A stretch of DNA of 7,811 nt from positions 1 through 7,811 of the forward strand of contig JAFCZY010000117.1 in NCBI GenBank assembly GCA_019314105.1, read 5' to 3'. Below, one piece after another: positions 6,172 through 7,811 of this stretch (within the stretch, counting starts at the first letter, position 1; the number at the start of each line of letters is the position of its first letter). The notes below the pieces were generated by a model, which worked only from the letters and a program-made list of their open reading frames with translations, was not told where the DNA came from and searched no databases. The translations under genes were made by a program, and so were the position numbers. This stretch comes from Deltaproteobacteria bacterium (GTDB taxonomy: Bacteria > Desulfobacterota > Desulfobacteria > Desulfobacterales > Desulfobacteraceae).

Positions 6172-6997
6172 TAAAAATGTATATATGGGGAAAATCAGTT
6201 ATATTAATGCCTCTCCCGTTTTTTATGGCCTTGATCACGGTCTTTTGCCCCCCTGGTTGAAAATGGTGTCGGATGTGCCGTCTGTTTTAAACCAAAAACT
6301 CATCACCGGGCAGATCAAAATAAGTCCCATTTCGGCTGCTTTTTATGCCATGAACCACAGGGAGCTGTTATTGCTTCCTGATCTGTCCATATCCTGTAAC
6401 GGCAGAGTGCTAAGCGTTATTCTGGCCAGTAATTATGAAATTGATAACCTTGAGGGTAAAAAGGTAATGTTCTCACAGGATTCGGCATCTGCCGCTTCTT
6501 TTTTGAAAATGATCTTTAACCAGAGAAAGGTTTCTCCGCTCTATGAAGTCGGATCTGTAACCCATTGTCAAATGGTTTCGAAATCTGTCGATGCCGTTCT
6601 GGTGATCGGGGATACAGCGCTTAAGCATCCCTGGGGTCAAGCGTTTAAATATCGTATTGACTTAGGACAGCTCTGGTATGAAATGACACAGCTTCCCTTT
6701 GTATTTGCTGTCTGGGCGGTCAGACGTTCTTTTGCTGAAAAATATCCTTCCCGTGTAAAAGAAATTCATAACTTGCTGTTGGAGTCAAAAAGACAGGGAT
6801 ATCAGCATATTGACAAGGTCATTGAAGCAGGGAAAAATAAATTAAATCTGGAACAACTTGTTATTAAAGAATATTTTGATCTGCTGTATTGTGATCTGGA
6901 TGGTCAAAAAATAAAGGCGATGCAATTATTTTTCGATTCTCTTCTTGACCAGGGAATTTTAAATGAAAAAGCAGATATGGAATTTTTCAATCCTTAA
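6164..6997 (+). CDS. mqnA: Chorismate dehydratase MqnA
   Basis: MqnA dehydrates chorismate to 3-[(1-carboxyvinyl)oxy]benzoate, the committing step of the futalosine pathway. The 277-residue protein has the usual length and a periplasmic-binding-protein-like fold without a signal peptide, so it is cytoplasmic. Family landmarks are GKISYINASPVFYGL at 9-23, ISPISAAFYA at 53-62, LLLLPDLSISCNGRVLSV at 68-85, LVIGDTAL at 146-153 and LPFVFAVWA at 177-185. It is the last gene of the operon and overlaps the deaminase gene by 8 bases. No ribosome site lies at a normal distance before the first ATG, which suggests coupled translation. The ATG at codon 8 (6185), just before GKISYINAS, is an alternative start. 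The related MqnD has the same fold, but the N-terminal YINASP pattern and operon partners favour MqnA. Confidence 0.91.
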   Translation: MNDKNVYMGKISYINASPVFYGLDHGLLPPWLKMVSDVPSVLNQKLITGQIKISPISAAFYAMNHRELLLLPDLSISCNGRVLSVILASNYEIDNLEGKKVMFSQDSASAASFLKMIFNQRKVSPLYEVGSVTHCQMVSKSVDAVLVIGDTALKHPWGQAFKYRIDLGQLWYEMTQLPFVFAVWAVRRSFAEKYPSRVKEIHNLLLESKRQGYQHIDKVIEAGKNKLNLEQLVIKEYFDLLYCDLDGQKIKAMQLFFDSLLDQGILNEKADMEFFNP

Positions 6998-7013
6998 AAC
7001 CCTTGATATTACC

Positions 7014-7090
7014 TGGTCGGGATGAGAGGATTTGAACCTCCGGCCCCAGCGTCCCGAACGCTGTGCTCTACCAGACTGAGCCACATCCCG
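7014..7090 (-). tRNA. tRNA-Pro(CGG)
   Basis: The minus strand folds as a 77-base cloverleaf. The acceptor stem CGGGATG (7084-7090) pairs with CATCCCG (7018-7024), followed by discriminator A and an encoded CCA (7014-7016). The D arm GGCTCAGTCTGGTAGAGC and the T arm with GGTTCAAATCC are standard. The anticodon stem CAGCG/CGCTG closes the loop TTCGGGA, giving anticodon CGG, which reads the proline codon CCG. It lies 39 bases downstream of purA on the same strand and converges with mqnA. Confidence 0.96.
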
Positions 7091-7103
7091 ACTGCAAAAA
7101 AGA

Positions 7104-7132
7104 TTTATACACAAAAAAAAGCAAAATGTCTA
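7104..7132 (-). promoter_or_regulatory. Sigma70-like promoter of tRNA-Pro
   Basis: On the minus strand TAGACA (7127-7132) and TATAAA (7104-7109) are exactly 17 bases apart, each 5 of 6 to consensus. The TAG of the -35 box is also the purA stop codon. The spacer is T-rich. Transcription would begin about 6-8 bases before the tRNA 5' end. This is a motif match only. Confidence 0.55.
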
Positions 7133-7811
7133 ATTGAAAATATTTTCTTTTATTATCGTCGCTTCCCTTCCCGGTCCCACAGAGACAATTTTAATGTTAA
7201 CATTGGAAAGTTCTTCTATCCTTGCAAGGTATTTTTTGGCATTTTCAGGCAGGTCATTAAACTCTGTGATACCTGAAATATCCTGTTTCCAGCCTAGGTG
7301 ACTTTCATATACAGGGGTGCATTCCTGCAACACTTTGATTTCAGGTGGAAAATCTGAAATTTTTGTTCCCTTATGGTCATAACCGGTACAGATTTTAATT
7401 TCATCAAGATCATCAAGAACATCAAGTTTGGTGATGGCAAGACCGGTCAGGCTGTTTAATCTTACCGCATTCCGAAGAACTACCATGTCCAGCCAACCGC
7501 ATCGTCTTTTTCTGCCTGTTGTTGCGCCGAATTCCGAACCGGTTTTCTGAATTTTATCTCCAATGTCATCAAATAATTCGGTCGGGAATGGACCGGCACC
7601 GACGCGTGTGGTATAGGCTTTTACAATTCCGATGATGTTATTAAGATTTGCAGGGCCGATACCGGAGCCGTTGGCTGCGTTGCCGGACACAACAGAGGAC
7701 GATGTCACAAACGGATAGGTCCCATGTTCAATATCAAGGTGGGTTCCCTGGGCACCTTCAAATAAAATAGCCTTATTATTATTTATTCCATCAAATAATA
7801 TCACGGAAACA
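7130..7811 (-). CDS. purA: Adenylosuccinate synthetase PurA, C-terminal part
   Basis: PurA joins IMP and aspartate with GTP hydrolysis to form adenylosuccinate, the first dedicated step to AMP. About 226 C-terminal residues are in the window. The family is usually near 430 residues, so the 5' half lies beyond the right edge, and the frame is open to the last base. Visible motifs in order are [39 protein letters not shown], the substrate-loop block [23 protein letters not shown] and a terminal VGPGREATI. The apparent GTG at 7802-7804 is internal, not a start, because upstream codons remain in frame. The stop is TAG at 7130-7132. A TTATTATTATTTATT stretch near 7772-7786 codes for an asparagine-rich turn. 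No sign of decay. Confidence 0.95.
   Translation of the reverse strand, partial: VSVILFDGINNNKAILFEGAQGTHLDIEHGTYPFVTSSSVVSGNAANGSGIGPANLNNIIGIVKAYTTRVGAGPFPTELFDDIGDKIQKTGSEFGATTGRKRRCGWLDMVVLRNAVRLNSLTGLAITKLDVLDDLDEIKICTGYDHKGTKISDFPPEIKVLQECTPVYESHLGWKQDISGITEFNDLPENAKKYLARIEELSNVNIKIVSVGPGREATIIKENIFN

Noticed and set aside
6979..7013. A rho-independent terminator between mqnA and the tRNA
   Set aside because: The only stem, GGAAT...AATCC, is short and contains a mismatch, with no proper T tract on either strand.
7014..7090. The tRNA gene as an integration site of a mobile element
   Set aside because: No repeat of the tRNA 3' end, no integrase next to it and intact housekeeping genes on both sides; the xerD gene is 5.6 kb away and of the housekeeping type.
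7022..7276. An 84-codon plus-strand frame between mqnA and the right edge
   Set aside because: It runs through the complement of the tRNA-Pro gene and the purA 3' end, so it is not a protein gene.

Overview
The window looks like a chromosomal segment of an anaerobic Desulfobacterota bacterium, most likely a sulfate reducer of the Desulfobacterales. This is inferred from a futalosine-type menaquinone operon, a PfaD-type lipid/polyketide enoyl reductase and an AT-leaning base composition. No 16S or other taxonomic marker is present.

Left part, minus strand (1-1367): the 5' part of a pfaD-like gene that runs off the window, preceded by a complete xerD tyrosine recombinase gene that starts at GTG. 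A 203-base divergent intergenic region (1368-1570) holds the xerD ribosome binding site, a good xerD promoter, a weaker candidate promoter for the rightward operon, a perfect 30-bp tandem duplication, and a 15-codon leader ORF whose stop overlaps the next start codon.

Centre, plus strand (1571-6997): six tightly packed genes that read as one operon: a ParA/Soj-type ATPase, a small acidic protein of unknown function, then mqnE, mqnC, an amidohydrolase-type aminofutalosine deaminase (mqnX) and mqnA. Neighbours overlap by 4-8 bases or are separated by no more than about 16. The last four encode most of the early futalosine route. MqnA makes 3-enolpyruvyl-benzoate from chorismate, MqnE makes aminofutalosine, MqnX deaminates it to futalosine, and MqnC cyclises the later intermediate DHFL. 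The nucleosidase (mqnB) and mqnD are not in the window and must lie elsewhere. Two features stand out. A ParA ATPase with a coupled acidic partner heads a menaquinone operon. In addition, a 16-T homopolymer sits inside mqnC directly after the radical-SAM cysteine motif.

Right part, minus strand (7014-7811): a tRNA-Pro(CGG) gene with encoded CCA and its own sigma70-like promoter overlapping the stop codon of purA. The 3' half of purA (adenylosuccinate synthetase) follows and runs off the window. The mqn operon and the tRNA/purA genes converge, and I see no convincing rho-independent terminator between them.
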